DNA from: an uncultured bacterium | GTDB taxonomy: Bacteria; Bacillota; Clostridia; Lachnospirales; Lachnospiraceae | Length of the DNA stretch: 7,580 nucleotides | Reading direction: 5' to 3' | NCBI GenBank assembly: GCA_947071365.1 | Contig: CAMTFT010000069.1 | Coordinates: forward strand, 1-7,580 | In this document: one piece after another, positions 7,451 to 7,580 of the stretch | Layout: the number at the start of each line of letters is the position of its first letter | Position numbering within the stretch: the first letter of the stretch is position 1 | The notes under the pieces: generated by a model | What the model saw: the letters and a program-made list of their open reading frames with translations, nothing else | What the model was told of the DNA's origin: nothing | Databases searched by the model: none | Translations under genes and position numbers: made by a program

Positions 7451-7513
7451 TTATGCTCCGAATAGGAGCTTGCGAAAAAGAAAGATTTATGCTCCGAAGG
7501 GGATGTATTCCCC
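7451..7513. repeat. Direct repeats with hairpins upstream of the Rpn gene
   Basis: TTATGCTCCGAA occurs at 7451-7462 and 7487-7498, 36 bases apart. Each copy leads into a small hairpin: GCTCC/GGAGC (7455-7459 with 7465-7469, loop GAATA) and GGGGA/TCCCC (7499-7503 with 7509-7513, loop TGTAT). They lie 72-134 bases before the Rpn start on that gene's upstream side. No convincing promoter could be read in 7380-7536, so they may flank or belong to the promoter or untranslated leader, or continue an array beyond the contig end. Confidence 0.6.
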
Positions 7514-7536
7514 GAGATGGGTTTATTTTACTATAT

Positions 7537-7580
7537 CTGTCTCTTATACACATCTGACGCTGCCGACGACTTAATAGGTG
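7537..7580 (-). other. Nextera i5 sequencing adapter with index (library contamination, not genomic)
   Basis: Bases 7537-7569 are the reverse complement of the Nextera read-1 transposon adapter (mosaic end CTGTCTCTTATACACATCT at 7537-7555, then GACGCTGCCGACGA). Bases 7570-7577 (CTTAATAG) are in the i5 index position, whose reverse complement CTATTAAG I recall as index S518, and GTG at 7578-7580 begins the P5 primer complement. Translated on the reverse strand this yields MCIRDR, falsely extending the Rpn reading frame. Genomic sequence ends at 7536. Confidence 0.98.

Noticed and set aside
7380..7553. 58-residue N-terminal extension of the Rpn protein
   Set aside because: It begins in adapter sequence, crosses the AGGAGG ribosome site of the real start at 7379, and resembles no Rpn N-terminus.

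Overview
The window is an assembled bacterial contig whose two ends are sequencing-library DNA. Bases 1-45 are an Illumina Nextera i7 adapter (end of P7, an 8-base index, the transposon adapter with its 19-base mosaic end). Bases 7537-7580 are the matching i5 adapter in reverse complement. Genomic sequence therefore runs only from 46 to 7536, and any reading frame that enters the ends picks up an artificial MCIRDR-type peptide.

The genomic part suggests a Gram-positive gut Clostridium relative, most likely Lachnospiraceae. Reasons: strong AGGAGG-type ribosome sites, a response regulator and sensor kinase pair of a type common in that family, a glucose/beta-glucoside-type PTS membrane domain, and an Rpn/PDDEXK_2 nuclease with a coiled-coil tail. 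This placement is family-level inference, not an identification.

Layout. (1) 47-2107, + strand: a sugar-catabolism operon remnant, with the 3' half of a GH1 6-phospho-beta-glucosidase followed 18 bases later by a cytoplasmic DUF4038/GH140-type (apiosidase-like) glycoside hydrolase. A terminator-like hairpin with a perfect 15-bp stem follows. (2) 2287-4960, + strand: a highly structured leader with 16-bp direct repeats and an inverted copy, then an OmpR-type response regulator and a large sensor histidine kinase. The two genes are separated by a diverged 47-bp-period tandem duplication that carries the kinase's ribosome site. (3) 5057-6227, + strand: a near-consensus sigma-A promoter driving a stand-alone PTS EIIC protein with no EIIB or EIIA domain, ending at a strong bidirectional terminator. 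(4) 6351-7379, - strand: an Rpn-family PD-(D/E)XK nuclease with a coiled-coil tail, a possible internal start for a 70-residue C-terminal product, and a repeat- and hairpin-bearing upstream region.

How they may fit together: a 6-phospho-beta-glucosidase needs a PTS that delivers phosphorylated beta-glucosides, and the orphan EIIC is of the right family, but it has its own promoter and lies beyond the two-component system, so a functional link is only inferred. The two-component system could sense a surface or sugar-related cue through its roughly 330-residue extracytoplasmic domain. I see no clearly new multi-gene system. The most interesting leads are the Rpn internal start, the alternative-pairing leader before the response regulator, the duplication between regulator and kinase, and the orphan EIIC beside a two-component system.
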